From: Bactrocera neohumeralis
Taxonomy: Eukaryota; Arthropoda; Insecta; Diptera; Tephritidae
Reading direction: 5' to 3'
Assembly (NCBI RefSeq): GCF_024586455.1
Contig: NC_065922.1
Location: forward strand, 29,756,089 to 29,820,088
Length of the DNA stretch: 64,000 nt
Shown here piece after piece: positions 22,980 to 35,794 of this stretch. The position numbers and the translations under genes are program-made. The notes beneath the pieces were generated by a model. It saw only the letters and a list, made by a program, of their open reading frames with translations. It searched no databases and was not told the DNA's origin. The number at the start of each line of letters is the position of its first letter. Position 1 is the first letter of the stretch.

Positions 22980-23660
22980 AGTCAACGCTTATACGAGTAC
23001 AGCCGACGTCTTCTTCGTCTTTTCGCTGTTCGGCCAGTTTCTGCCTGATCTATACAATGGAGTTGTGTTCTTCCTTTTCCTATGCTTCCACCGGTGGATA
23101 TCGCTTCGGATACTCACATTTCTCTGGAAAGTTTCTAAGGAATCTTCAGAAATTGTCATTGTCCATGCCTCCATACTATATACGAGGACACGAAGGAAGA
23201 GAACTTGTAGCCTTCTCTCCGTCGGGGCGTAGGCGCAAATCAGTGTTAAGTTGAAAGACTTCGCTTTGATGCAGATTGTGGCTAGATTTTTATCCACCGA
23301 AATTGGATGACTGAGTCTCTCTCCCATCACTACTCACACACCGACTTAGCACTCCTTTAAGAGTATATGGTCGCTGTGGTAAATACTACAAGGACCTATT
23401 CGTCTCCTTTCTTTTCACGTCCATCACACTTTTTTGATAGCGATGATATCAACCTTTACTCTTCCGAAGACACCAATCCGCTAAGCAGCGCCTTATTTCC
23501 CATTTCATCGATCACACAATCCATGCGCATACCCCTGAATCACAGTCCTTGGTTTGCAATGGTCATCATCAAATGTGGGGACTGTCAGCTGAGACTGTTT
23601 TCACTTCGCCACTGGGTGTGCGGGTTCAAAACCCAGCACGCAACCTTTCTAGTATGAAAT
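22980..23660 (-). mobile_element. RTE-type LINE: 5' leader and endonuclease fragment joined to RT C-terminus
   Basis: On the minus strand from 23660: a leader containing GGGTTTTGAACCC, then degraded endonuclease text (VVMGERLSHPISVDKNLATI, KAKSFNLTLICAYAPTE). The text then jumps straight to LRVLVYSMEAWTMT and LETFQR, which belong to the region after the reverse transcriptase. The whole RT core is deleted. The leader is shared with 58850-59050, 35920-36165 and 61135-61400. Confidence 0.8.
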
Positions 23661-25320
23661 TTCATACACAATTATATAGCAAACCGCTTGCTTCAACACT
23701 GATTCCCAGTCCTTGTCGCACCGCTGGAGAACAGACCCTTAATCCAAATATGCCGGGGTGGCTCCACTGAAATTTTCTTTCCTTTTCCAAAGGAAGAGAT
23801 TATCGAACATTATTTTATATATTTTTAAACGAAAAGGTTTTCATGGGTCTTCTTCATTGTTATCAACAAAATCTGAGCTGAGTCTTGAAAATTTGTGATT
23901 TCAAATTTTTTTCTCAGGTCAAGATTTCTTCGATTTTGTATTTCAACCTACTTACTAGACTAAATTTACTATGAGAAATTGCATACCCTACACTATAATG
24001 AAAAGACAATGCCATCCACAACAGCTTCCATCCAATATTTCTACATTTTTTGCTGCTGGGGCTCCCAGCCAGCTGGGTATTGCATTCCACATATGTACAC
24101 GTGTGCATACATGGGCTTGGTCACAGCATTGCAATTCGAATACATACGTAACCGCCGTTATTTGGGTATTTGCAATATTTTGCGCCTCGCCTGCTTGCAG
24201 TCAGGAAATAAAATTTGATTTATGTACGTTTTAGCGCTTATATTCCGCTCTTCACCCGCCGCCCATCCCGCAACCATTTAGCGTCCTCACGTAACGCTGG
24301 CTGACCGACGTTCACATTTCTGCTGATTCTGTTTTCTACAGCATGGCAATATTTTAAGGCTTTTAAAATTTTTCGCTCGAAACAAAATTGAAGGAAAAAT
24401 ATGGCGTAACAAATATGACCAAATATTACACGTGTTTCTGCACAAAGCAAAAAATATACCAGGAAATTCCAATTAAAATAAAAATGTTTGTCGGTATATT
24501 TTTACATGCGCTGGTTTGTGGGTTAAAAACCGTTTGCACAATTTTTATGTCACTGATTTTTGAGCTACGGCAGCTCTACTGACCGCAATTCCTGAAAACT
24601 GATTCAAACGAAATATGTTGATTATTGATTGATATTGGTGAATCATACATTTTAATGAACTTAAATGTTTGTAGCCACAAACTTTTTAGAAAATGTTATT
24701 AAAACTAGTTTTTGTGTGAAGCCACATTTGAATGGACTTTAATCGAATTTTTTGTTAGTCGATATAAATTTTTTAAAGCGAAATCTTTGGAAAATCTCTG
24801 CTGGCTCTAACCCTTATCCTCGTATTGGCAAAAAATGGATTAATATCGGGGATTTTGTTTGGTTTGCCTAACATAGGCAAAACGAAACCGCCTTTACGAA
24901 AGAATTTTTCACAACGTACCATTCTGCGATTTGTTCTGACGAAACATGTCATTACTTACCTTTGCTTCCTAGAAGTAAATTCATAATGGAATTCTGGTAA
25001 TGGATGCCAAGTTTATGTTTTTGATTACCTGAATCTGCAAGAACAAAACGGCTTCAAAAATACCAAAAATATTTGATCAAAGAGAGATCAAAAAGAATAT
25101 TTTGAAAATCGATTAATTAGTCTTTAACTTTCAAAGTTCATTATTCACTGTCTATTTGGAAATGAAAAGAAGTACAAACTATTCTGATGAAGTCACAGTA
25201 TTCAAGGAAGATTTATCTCCTTTTAGAAATCTTGGAAAAGATTGCTGTGTTTTGCTTCGAAACATTACGTTTTGAGATAAATGTGGGCACAAGAAAAGTT
25301 TTGTTCTGTCTACCAAAATA
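23661..25320. other. Unassigned intergenic sequence
   Basis: No gene or recognised transposon is visible. 23950-24300 is more complex and less AT-rich than its surroundings. Overlapping open frames there (60-87 codons on both strands) show no motif. Confidence 0.45.
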
Positions 25321-25324
25321 TAAA

Positions 25325-25633
25325 TTAAGGGGGTAGGGTAAAAATTTTTCAAAACATCGAAAAAAATTTGTTTGCTGTTTTTATTACTTTAAACCCTTAA
25401 TAATAACGTAGAAATCTTCCTTTGACACAGATGGTAATGGAAAGTTTTTAAAAATGAGATCCGCCGTAAGGTATCGTGCGCTCGAATCGCACAGCTGGCG
25501 ATGATATTAATTTTGCAAGATCTTTAAACGCGTTTTTCTAGAAAAGGTGTTTTTTGAACTGGTACCCACGATACCAGCCAATCTCCTTGGCCGATTTGTC
25601 TAATAACAATTTACAGAAAAGACTTGGCTTTGT
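25325..25633. repeat. TTAA-GGGGG repeat, left end only
   Basis: TTAA followed by GGGGGTAGGGTAAAAATTTT resembles the start of the TTAA MITE type. I cannot find a matching right end, and the segment is followed directly by the next MITE-like element. Confidence 0.35.
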
Positions 25634-26388
25634 TTCAAGGGGGTACTCTCATGTGAACGCATACATATTACCATTTTTTAGGAAAATTTTTTTTATGCGA
25701 CAACAAAATTCAATCATTTTAATTTTTTAATATATTTTTATTTGTATTTTGATTGATTATGTACAAAAAAAATTTTTTTTTCGTTTTTTACATTTTTAAT
25801 ATATATTGTTTTTAAATCAAAGTAGTCCCCAACAAAAAAAGTAGTTCACTGGTCATGGTGATAGCGGCTGTTCATGGTGTCTGAAATAAAAAATTTGAAT
25901 GGATTATTATTCAGTAGTTCTGCGGCTATCGTCCCTACCAAATATAATCAATTTCCTTAAAAAAAAAAATGTCGAACTTCAAAAAAAAGTCACGAAAATC
26001 TTGTTTTTTTTCGTTAAAAATCATTAAAAAAAATATGAAAATATTTTCGAAAATAAACAACTTTGGTAGGAAAGATTACTAGAAATGAGTAGAAGAACAT
26101 ATTTAAATTTTAAAGCAATCGGTTGAATACTTTTTTTTTAGGACCATGACAGTTTCAGAAAATGATGATTCGAGAAAAATGCGTTTAAAGTTTCAAGAGC
26201 TGCAGACTTGTCATGGCGCCTGGTAGACAGTCGCTTACGACACGTCGGCGACTATGAGCTGTAACTTATCAAATAATATGATTTTCGGTCTGGATTTTTC
26301 ACAGCATGTTTTCAATAGCTTTCACTGTCAAAATATAACAAAAAAAAATCGAGTTTTCGAAGTGATTACATGAGAATAGCCCCTTCAA
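25634..26388. mobile_element. MITE-like element with GGGG ends and TTCAA flanks
   Basis: GGGGGTACTCTCATGT (25639 onward) is mirrored by the complement of ACATGAGAATAGCCCC (ending 26383), giving inverted termini with about 2-3 mismatches over 16 bp. TTCAA stands on both sides (25634-25638 and 26384-26388) and looks like a target duplication. The 745-bp interior is AT-rich and non-coding. The GGGG ends and the TTAA-like flank relate it to the element at 13565-14223. Confidence 0.65.
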
Positions 26389-26815
26389 TGAATTGTTTTA
26401 GTCAAAGATCATTAGATAGCTATTCATATGTACTTTAAAATAAAATTTATCCCGTTCCCGAAACGTTAAAGTTTCACTTTTTGCTATTTCAATCATAGAT
26501 ATAGGTAGGTAGGAACGTAAGAGTACACCCCCTCGGACTCAATTAGCGCTAAATGTGCCATTTTGATACACTATTGGTAAGATCTTTGAGAGACATTCGA
26601 GTTTGGTACATAATGGGTTCCAAGTGTTTTACATCGGGGTTGTGATAGAGCTGGTCATTCGTGGAGGAAGAGTATAACCGTTTCCTTACTCACTTCGAGT
26701 TCGCAGCTGCGCCAAAAATTGTGATGAAGTATTCTCATTTTAACGCCTTTAATGTTTTATAAAAACATCAATGGTCTGTAAGTTGATATCTATTTTTTAT
26801 GAAACTATTTAATGA
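26389..26815. other. Unassigned spacer
   Basis: No recognised feature. Confidence 0.4.
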
Positions 26816-26819
26816 GTCT

Positions 26820-28070
26820 TCAGCTCTTGTCTTGTAATTTTTTGGCCATATTTATTTCGCTATCTTTGATTTGTTTGTAATTTTCCATCAGTTCTAAGTT
26901 AATAGCTAAAATTTCGATTTTAGCTCCATCTTGATTCTTCCTAGAGGCCACGGTTTCAACTCCGCTTCGAACTCGTCTAGATGAGGCACAAGACTTGGTT
27001 AACTCGCCTACTTTTTTCTTGCCGAAAATGTTCCTATAACCGGCAACCCAAGTTATGAACAAGTGGAGTTGACATGCCAATGCCTTCTGCAGTTGTTGGT
27101 CATGCTGGAGTTTAACTTTGGCGACGATAATACTGGTAATGACGCCTGGCTATCTGTGTATATGGTGGCTTTTTGTGTGCTGTCGTAGTTGCTCTGTAGA
27201 AATCCATAGGCTTTCTCATTGTCTAGTACTTCCCCTTGGGATATACCAGCTAAGTATTGTAGACGGCAGGGTAAAGAGATATCAAGATCATCGGAGTATA
27301 CCCACATTCCTACTACGCAGTCCATTTTGGACCTATCGGTATAAATTGATATAGTATTCTCCTACCTACTAAACCTCTTCTATATTCACATCTAGAGGAA
27401 GTAACTATTGAAATCGACCCGTGGTAGGATTTGTATGATCTATTTAGATTTATTTCTAGCTGAATCAGAAAAACGCTATGTTTACAACTTTTCATGTTCC
27501 AATTTCCTGTCTCTTTGATTGTAATAACAGAAAATGTTGCTACTTTTCGTATGAAATATTCTATGGGCAGTTGATGCAGGAGCACATTAAACGTATCTAT
27601 CGGTCATGACTTAATCCTCGGTAAGCTCTGCACAGTCTGCTCTCTGTATTACATTTAACTTCCTGAGTTGTTTATATTGTTCATTCAATGCAGGCCACCA
27701 AACCAGTGCCCCATACGTAAGGATTGATCTAATGACGGCCGTATATATAGTATACACAGAACTATATTCGATTTTAGTCTCCAGATTTTGCTGTATATTC
27801 TTTTGAATACGCTATATTAGCTTTTCCAATACGTTTCTGAATACTATTTTTTCAAAACTTTTTGGTATCTACGTCGACATCCAAATATTTTGCTTTGGGG
27901 GATAGAAGAATTGTACTACCATCAAGTGAGGGAAGTTGAAATTGATGTAGTTTGGTTTTATTCGCGACTGGCATCGGTCTCGTCTTACTAGAATTAACAT
28001 ATGGTATATTTTTCGTGCCTCTTAGGTATCTCACTGATTTTGGAAGGAAACAGCCCTGAAATCATTTAAA
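26820..28070 (-). mobile_element. Non-LTR retrotransposon (LINE type 2): RT thumb to RNase H
   Basis: Reading 28070 to 26820 on the minus strand: a thumb-like block (LPSLDGSTILLSPKAKYLDV), LTYGALVWWPAL near 27690 and an RNase H core (MDCVVGMWVYSDD, ATIYTDSQASLPVLSSPKLN, NNCRRHW). The next RNase H block is degraded (HLFITWVAGYRNIFGKKKV, where WVPGH...N is expected). Stops and frameshifts occur throughout. Group: Jockey/R1/LOA/I-like LINEs with RNase H. The endonuclease and RT palm are missing. It is collinear with 8690-9650. Confidence 0.78.
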
Positions 28071-28289
28071 AAAAATTTTCAGTCAATAGTTTTTGAATTG
28101 AAAATTTCTTACTTCACTAAATTGCGATCTAGTTACATGTATCTAAAATTTATAACATCATTATTTAAAATAGTTTTTTTTAATTGTGCCTTAATTCTAA
28201 TTAAAAATTCGAAGATTTGATGCCGCTCCTACACAGCAGGATTTCTGAATACTTCCAGTTCTGAGCATGACTCGTACAAAACGCAATAT

Positions 28290-28545
28290 TGATTAATAAA
28301 TATTTATACTCTAAAAAAGGTATATCCCACAGTTTTTGAGATATCGATCTGAAATTTTGCATACACCCATTTCTCCTTAAGAAACTCCTTAATCGAAACT
28401 ACTGATTTTCAAGTTCTTGTAAGATTTTTTATCTTCGCAAAATTTGGCACAGATTATTATCTTAGGCATCGCTACAATCTTCGAGCAAATTGTTCCGATC
28501 GAACTACTATAGCAATAGCAGTCATACAAACTAAACTAATAAAAG
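28290..28545 (+). repeat. Family A repeat, internal fragment
   Basis: GTTTTTGAGATATCGATCTG, AAATTTTGCATACACCCATT, an AATTTGGCACAGATTATTAT block and TTGTTCCGATCGAACTACTA match the central and right parts of the 10005 copy. Confidence 0.6.
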
Positions 28546-31090
28546 CTTCTCATGTGTGCTGTGATCGAATCCATCAACTTTGTTAAATAAATATTTTACT
28601 TAATTTTTATGATTTTCGAATTTTTTGAACTTAGCGTCATCTATTGAGTTCTATAGCTATACTTACGACAACTGCAACCATAAGCGTTACAAATACTATT
28701 TTTTATATTAGATATAATTGTATATATGTACATATGCGAGTATATTTATATTGATTCCACAAACTTTCCACCTTCTTTCTTTCTTTTCTAAATATGTATA
28801 TGCCAACTAATCAAAAAGTATGTGCACTTATTCGTATTCACTCACTTTCTCAGAACACATGCGAACACAGAAGCAAGAAAAACCCTCAGCTTATGAAATT
28901 AAACTTAATGCGCCATTTGGGTAGTATAACGGTGAAGCGTGTGCGCAAGCTGCCACTTTTGATTAGCCACCAACAAATGAATACAAATGAAAAGCATTCA
29001 AGTCGCACTAATAAATCCGTGCACTTGACTTAACGCTGCCACTTTTTGACATTAAATGCATGTAAATAAAATATTCCACTAATCCTGTTACGTGCCACAA
29101 AACTAACTATGTAAACATGTCCTGAAAGATGGAGCTTCCGCTTCAAATAGACCGTGCAACTATAGAAAAAGTTAGACTCTTCAAAGTATATACTTACACA
29201 GGTACACGTATACAGTTGAGGTCATCGCACCTGCCTTGTAATTGCTGCTGTTGTTGTAGTTATACCACAAATTCGGCATGTAGCATGTGGCATGCGGCAT
29301 GCGCCATTTAATTTCACACAAAGCAAATATCTCAATCTGTTGTGGACAATGGCACGTTTTAATTTCTCTTGCCTGGCCACATGAATTTTTTCGTCCGGCC
29401 TTGGATTTGCCTGCCGTGAGTGGATAAAGCGTTGGGCAATCGCCGACACAAAGCAACTCCGAGTGTGGCGAAATAACAGAGAATTGTACGAATTAAACAA
29501 AAGCGAATTTACAACAAATGTGCAGCTGTGTGCAACTTGAGTAGATTGTCTTTTAATTATTCAGGAGCGTTATGCTGAGAGCAAGCTCGTGGCATTGTTT
29601 GTTGGACAAATAAGTAGTTACCTGCTTTGGTTTGGAAGCAGACACGACACTGTGAGATATAATTTTGTTAAAGCAATTTTGAAAAATAACAGAATTGTAG
29701 GTTAGTTGACGGAAATTAAAAAATTTTTGAGATTGAAAATAAATTTAGATATTTTTTTGTTTCAAAATTCTGAAAAATATAAGAGTTGAAATTTATTTCT
29801 AAAAAAATTAGAATTATTTGATATTAAAGATAGCATTGATATCCGTTTATTGACAATAATTGCATCTTTCTTTAGTTTACAGAAAATCATCTCAATTAAA
29901 ATGCCATCAAGGGGTATTCTAGTCTATAACTTAAACAAAAATGAGTTCTCAAAATATTTACAAATATATCCCTAAAAGGTTTCTTTCAAAATTAATTTTA
30001 TTTTTATGAATCTTAGTGGTTTTAGTGTCATGACAATTAAATTGGTTTCAGCAGTTTTTCTCTCGAAATTTTTATTATCGTTACATTCGTCACGATAATT
30101 CAAGTTCTGATTAGTATATTTGCATGAAATTTGAACTGAATATCCTCTAGATATCTCTCTATCGTATGAACTAACAAACACTGAAAATTTCTAACTTTCA
30201 ATAATTTTGGAAATTATAGAATGTTAAAGTTATAAAAAAAAAGCAGCTTTTATATTTGAATATCATTTCATGAAATTTCTTTTTGTTGATTTATGGGTTT
30301 ATAGTAATAAAAAGTATGATATTATTTTAATTTTGAAATAATCAAATCAGTTTATTTTTAGCTCCCCTATCTTTTCCATAAAGTATTCTAATTGTTTTCA
30401 GTGTAGTCTTTGTCAAAGATTGTTCGTACGTGCTAACACAATGCTCTATTAACTTAAAAGAATTATCGCATTACATGTAATAAAGCAAAACTCCAGACCA
30501 ACTGAACCACAATAATGCTTTAATCACTTAATTCATCTACTGAGTTCACATGGAACTCATACTTGGTTTCGCATCAATCTAAAACTACATTTAATTCTTT
30601 GATATATCTTTAGATGGATGTACAGGCAAATAAACCTTGCTTTTCTGCTTATCATACGAAGGTAGTAACTTGAGACCTGACTCCATCATATAAAGAGAGT
30701 AGTGAAATAATCTAATGATCTAAGAATAACCCGAAGAAGATATATTATAAAACGTGAAATTCAGCAATCTGCATTGATCTTTATCTAACTTTAATTACCA
30801 ACATAGGATTAAATTTTACGAGAACTGCTAAATTGAACTGAGTAAGAACTTGAGTGGAAAGTGGTTCTCTTCAAAAAATATCACCAAGTGGAGAGGGAAT
30901 CGACTATTGTTGGAAATGATTTAGAAATATTCTATAAACGATTTATACGAGAAAAGATACAGTAGTGAAATAATTAAATAATGAAAGAATACTCGTGAAT
31001 CTTTAAAAGTACTATTAAAAAGGACGCAGTAAACGTTAAATTCACTACATAATATTTTTCTCGAAGACGTATCCTTCGCGTTTCTACACC
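28546..31090. other. Intergenic; unique island at about 28.7-29.7 kb, AT-rich beyond
   Basis: 28700-29680 is complex, transposon-free sequence with several 60-90 codon open frames on both strands but no protein motif. 29700-31090 is AT-rich and stop-dense. No RNA gene is recognised. Confidence 0.45.
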
Positions 31091-31094
31091 TTAG

Positions 31095-31625
31095 CAGGTC
31101 AACTAATAAGTCCGCAGCCTACCGGCCACTTTTTGGGAAAAATTGTTTTTTTTTTTTTCAATGTAGTTCCCTTCGAGGGTGATAGACCGAACAGTCCTCC
31201 AACTTTTCAATACCATTTTTGTATTACGATATATTTTTTGCCTCAAAATAGGCCACAGTTTCGACGATTACCTCTTCATTCGACGAAAATTTCTTCTCAA
31301 CGAGCATTCTGCTGAGATCTGAGCGCAGGAAATAGTCGCCGGGGGCCAGATCTGGAGAAGACAGTGAATGCGAAAGCAATTCGAACCCCAATTCATCGAT
31401 TTTTGCCACCGTTTTCGCAGGCTTGTGACACCGTGTATTGTCTTGGCGAAGCAGCACCTCCTTTTTCTTCAAATGCGGCTAGTTTTCGTTGATTTCGTCC
31501 TTCGAACGGTAGATAGAACCATTTATACTACGAGCGCAGACCGAATCGATAGAATTCTTTTCCAGATTGGCACAATCCTATTTATCGTTCGATGTGCGAT
31601 GTTTGATCTCACTGAGCTTGGCAAA
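31095..31625 (-). mobile_element. Mariner remnant (M4), C-terminal catalytic part
   Basis: The minus frame at 31472-31224 reads MKKKEVLLRQDNTRCHK (second Asp), AKIDELGFELL, SPDLAPGDYFLRSDLSRML (third Asp) and KKFSSNEEVIVETVAYFEAK, a D34D mariner C-terminus. The end at about 31098 (GTCAACTAATAAGTCCGCAG) is probably terminal repeat. The N-terminal half is lost. A second copy lies at 38045-38840. Confidence 0.8.
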
Positions 31626-31689
31626 TAATTGCTTACTTTTTTTGCAATTTTTACCATAGAAGAAAATAAAAACGAGTTTGTAATTATTA

Positions 31690-32105
31690 TAAATCTAGCA
31701 GAAGTGATTTAGGGACTTCGCCTTACCACGAACATACGTTTAAAGACGTGGATTCATCGAAAGCTTGCCTATTTTCGTGTTTGCATCAGAAAATTCGCCG
31801 ACTAACTTGTCATCTCTTATTGATCGACACAGTACATTTAGGTTAAAGTTTTGGGTATGGAGACTGTCAATGCTAGAGTCACAACAAAGACGAACGATAC
31901 GCTTGACAACGTAGCTGAGAACCCTACCTTTGTCAGAAGCATCTCTACTGATACTTATCGCAAGAGTATGGGAATTCGTATTAAGAGTGATCATGCTTGT
32001 TTGCTTCGGAAGGAGCCACAATAAAGACTTGTATTAAAGACGTGAAAATATTTTTTTTTTCGTCAGTCTGGAGCAAATTTTCGCAGACATGTACTCCAAA
32101 ATAAA
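31690..32105 (+). mobile_element. Mariner remnant of SETMAR-like type (M5)
   Basis: Plus-strand text gives VLGMETVNARVTTKTND near 31847 and NVAENPTFVRSISTD near 31910, parallel to VLGMKHVN at about 14800. It ends in CGTCAGTCTGGAGCAAATTT at 32061, a diverged form of the M5 terminal repeat. Frames are broken. Confidence 0.65.
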
Positions 32106-33240
32106 TAAAGCATCGCATATGTATACATGTATATAGTTTTTGTAAAGCTTCAGCTCTTACCGGAGCACAATTTTATTCCAACCTTGACCCACGTGTCACT
32201 CTATTCCCTACTAATTTTCAAACGCTTTTGAGCTTATAATTTAATTCTACTAGTCGCTAAGGTCAACTGTAGCCCAACCTGCAGCACACGCCGCCAATTA
32301 ATTTTGAAAGCTTCCCCGAACTTCCAACTTTGTAATATTAAATAATTGAAGTTGCAGTGGACCAAAAACGGCGGCCATCAGCTGAAAACTCGTAGTCAAA
32401 AAATTACACTTCATTTGTGGAAATTTGCCACTTAAATGAGTTTTCAACTTACTTGGCTCACCGCCGCAGCATTTGCATCACAATAGTAAGAGCGAGAATT
32501 TGATCAAAAAAAAAGTCAAAGGCGATGGAAAATACGGGCTGCAGAATGCCAAATACGAGTTCCACTAAAAAGCGACGCTAAAGGGGCGACAGGCAAACAT
32601 TTACGCAGCTGCAAATTCTAGTGAATTTAATTAAAAATGGACAATAAATAATACAAATTCTACTCTATACTTGTATCTGTGTGTGCGTGTGTGTGTTGGA
32701 GAGTGAGCGAGTGTTGGCTGTCGTTTAAAAAGCTTTGTTAGCTGCCACAAAAGTGGCAGCAGTCGACAGCGGTGCACAACTGCAGCAGTATTAGCTGTGG
32801 TAAAAGTGGCAACAGTTGCTGCACTTGCAGCAAGTCGCTGTCGCACTCGTTGTTGCTGCTGTTGCTGGTGCTGCCGGGCGAAATTAAATTGCAATTGTAC
32901 CACAAAAGCTACAATGCAGCAGAATATGCAAAAATTAACACACTCACATGCATACTAAAATTGTACATGAGGCACACACATGCACACGCGTAGTTTGTAT
33001 GTGTTGGTGTGTTAACATTTGTATTTGGGCAAAGAAAGTGCGACTGACAGGCATTGGCCATAGAGGCAGAGGAACATACCACTACATGTATGTATATTTA
33101 GGTGAGCCCTGTAGAGAAAACTGTGTGATTTTAGAGGGATGTGAAAGGATAGCTTCGAAAAGTATAGTTCAGGAAATAGTTGAAAAAAGATAGGTGAAGC
33201 TACCAGAGGAGATTTCTTTAGGTTATTTATTAAATTTGTT
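32106..33240. other. Unique intergenic island
   Basis: Complex, transposon-free sequence with CAG/CTG-rich stretches at 32750-32880 and GT/CA tracts at 32675-32695. Open frames here on both strands derive from the triplet repeats. It may hold regulatory or untranslated exon sequence. Confidence 0.4.
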
Positions 33241-33339
33241 AAAACTGTGACCCAAAATTTTAATATCTAAATCTTATATGGCAAGTTGAATCCCTCTTTT
33301 ATGAAAGAAGTTTCCTTTCCCTCCTTTGCTGAGACCAAA

Positions 33340-33915
33340 TTTCTTGATTTATTATAATTTATTCCGCAAACCGTAGAATTTAACAGTTAATGTACACTAT
33401 TTACAAAGAAATTCTGCAATTTTTGGAAAAAATATTTTAAGCTCGGTCATTGCGACGCCATTTCCGGTAACCACTCGGAAAAAGATACGACCGCGTTGGT
33501 TCTTACAGGATCATCTAAAGTGAAAAAATACCTGTTGTATTTAAAACTAAGAACTTGGACGAAAGAAAAAAATACAGAAAATTAAATTTTAGCAGACATT
33601 TTTACAAAAAAATTTAAATTTTAGTGGAAATTTCGAGACATTCTTTTTTCAAATTGTTGTAATCGAAAAGAGATCCTTCGTCAATGAGATTTGCAAAATT
33701 CCATGAAGATGGGTTGAGTAGCTCTCGATAAATCTTGCCAACCGAGAGAAACACGTTCAGAGCGCTCAAGTTCTCAAGGCTGTATTTCCGAAACTATTAC
33801 TCGGATCAACTTGAAAAATTAGGACAATACTTTAGAGGTATTGTAGAATTTAATAATACAATAAAAAACATCTATTTTTTGATACCTGTAAAACCATGTA
33901 ACCTGTTTCGGAGTT
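33340..33915. repeat. Second copy of the 13565-14223 repeat, left end lost
   Basis: Same orientation and block order as 13640-14215. Shared blocks include ACAAAGAAATTCT, GGATCATCTAAAGTGAAAAA, TGTTGTAATCGAAAAG and TTCTCAAGGCTGTATTTCC. It ends in AAAACCATGTAACC at about 33905. The left GGGG terminus and the TTAA flanks are not seen. Confidence 0.7.
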
Positions 33916-34004
33916 ATATTTGTAGCTAGAATAATAGTATGCTTTTTGCGTAGGATGCCTTTTTTTTCGTAATTAGAGGAACAAAAACAAATATTAAACA
34001 TCGA

Positions 34005-35095
34005 AAATTGCTTTATTGTTCCTCAAAATATTCTCCACTAACGTCTATACACTTTTGAATGAATTTGAACCAGTTTTCCAAGCACTTTTGCCACTCAGAT
34101 TGAGTATCTCCTTCTGAACGCATCAACCGCCTCTTCAGTTGCAGAAAAATGTTGACCTCTTAATTTATTACGTACGTGTGTAAAATAGATTCATTGGGGT
34201 CTGGTTAGGGCTTTTCTGCTGATTACTCGTCAAATCGATGTTCTGAGTGCTCAAAAATTCAGTTTTTCCAGTCGATGTTTAAGAGCACGCATTGCCGTGA
34301 TGACGGGTTATTCATCTTCGGCGGTTGGTTTTCCTGATTTCTTAAAAGTCAACTGGCAAACAAATGGTTATGTACCACTCAGAATTTGCACTAAAATGTA
34401 CTGATTTGTTCTAATGGTATGTTTGCGACATGTTCCGTTTTTCCAAAAAACAGGCAACCATTTGTTTGGAAGTGCTTCTTACGTACACAACTTTTGTTGG
34501 AATGGGCTCATCTGAAAAAACCCATACAGTCGACTGCTCTTTACATTCGGGCTTATACGCGAAAGTCCACTATTAATCACCTGTCACGATGTCAAAGAGA
34601 TGTTTCGAAGAATCGTTATCGTATTTTCTTAACATTTCTCTCGATCAATCGGCACAATCCTTTTTTTTTTGAACGATCAACAAATTGTGTGGGATCCCAA
34701 GTGAAACAAAAATTTCTATAGCCATGACGATCTGGCAATACCAGTTTGCGCACAACATCAATAGTTTCCTGAAAAACAAATGATTTTGGACAACCTTTAC
34801 GAAATTCGTCTTGAAATGATCAACGACATCGATTGGATTCACCATACTATAATCGATAAACACTGGTCTTGATCGCCAAAAACTTCATTGATTTTATCAA
34901 TACACAATTTCTGAGTCAAAATAATAAAAAACCGTGGAAAATTTTAAAAATTACTGCGTGAAAGTTTTTGCGGTTTAATTTAATTTTTTACCCGATATGA
35001 ATATTTTAAGTAAACAACAAAATAGTGCTTATATGTAACATAAAAAATATCAAACTTAACGATACAGCTATGAGTTGCCAGATTACAACATTAGG
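34005..35095 (-). mobile_element. Mariner element (M1), near full length but degraded
   Basis: It is antisense to 3600-4470 and covers the family more fully. The 5' leader (35090-34980) includes ACTTAAAATATTCATATCGG. Next come a coding start with internal loss, the region of the first catalytic Asp, and a C-terminal block ending WxxC...GEYFEEQ at about 34020. No frame exceeds about 100 codons. It is needed to see the middle of M1, which both plus-strand copies lack. Confidence 0.75.
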
Positions 35096-35109
35096 GTTAT
35101 ACTGGAGCT

Positions 35110-35700
35110 GTAATATCCAGTCAAGCAATTGGTCTAAGATGGAAATTGTCGGCTGACTAATATGCAAGTACTGTTGCGATTGCATTGCACAAGAGCTGAC
35201 CATTGCATAAATAGCTGTTTCAACACATTCATGCCACACAAGATAACGCCAAAAACGTCAAGGACGGAATTTTCAGCTGCGAATTGGTGATAAAAAGCGG
35301 ATCTTGGTCGAATTATGGTGAGCGCGTACAAAGGTGTCCAAACCGGGTTCAACGTTCAGGAAGGTTTTGCTATACAGCTGGTGGGATTGGCAGGGGTAGA
35401 TCTCCTATGAACTGTATCTATAAAGCCAAACTCTTAACCTTGACAATTCAACCGTCTGAAGGAAGAATCGCTCAGCTTTGGCAAGTAGGAATAGTTCTGA
35501 TTAATTTTGACGAGGTAACAGCTCTGGGATCTTGTTAGAAAGGTTTTTGTGCATCAACGTATAGTCTGGGGCTCATCATTCCATCGATTCCGAACTATTC
35601 AAGCCTATAGCGAACTGTATTGTTGAAAATTGGCCTTAAGGAGAATTTGTCTTGTCCTAGTTCTTTGCCAGGACCCATTTTTTTTGTTCCTCTAGTTTAA
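35110..35700 (-). mobile_element. Possible Tc1-like remnant
   Basis: The minus strand from 35695 reads CTAGAGGAACAAAAAAAATG, then MGPGKELGQDKF and broken frames; the start recalls some Tc1-type transposases. The same AGAGGAACAAAAA stands inverted at 33976, so M1 (34005-35095) may lie inside an older element. The identification is weak. Confidence 0.3.
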
Positions 35701-35794
35701 TTTTGAAAACTGCATGTTGATGGAATAATAGTCAATTCCTATTTACTCCATCCTTTTAGCATTTTGACCATTAAATGGTTATATTCATACCCTG

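Noticed and set aside
23600..23640. Possible tRNA gene (GGGTTCAAAACCC resembles a B box)
   Set aside because: No cloverleaf or acceptor stem can be drawn. The motif lies in the RTE leader and is partly palindromic.
32631..32903. 90-codon minus-strand frame with poly-Q
   Set aside because: The Q run and following A/T-rich residues come from a CTG/GTT triplet tract. The opposite strand is also open and no protein motif is present.
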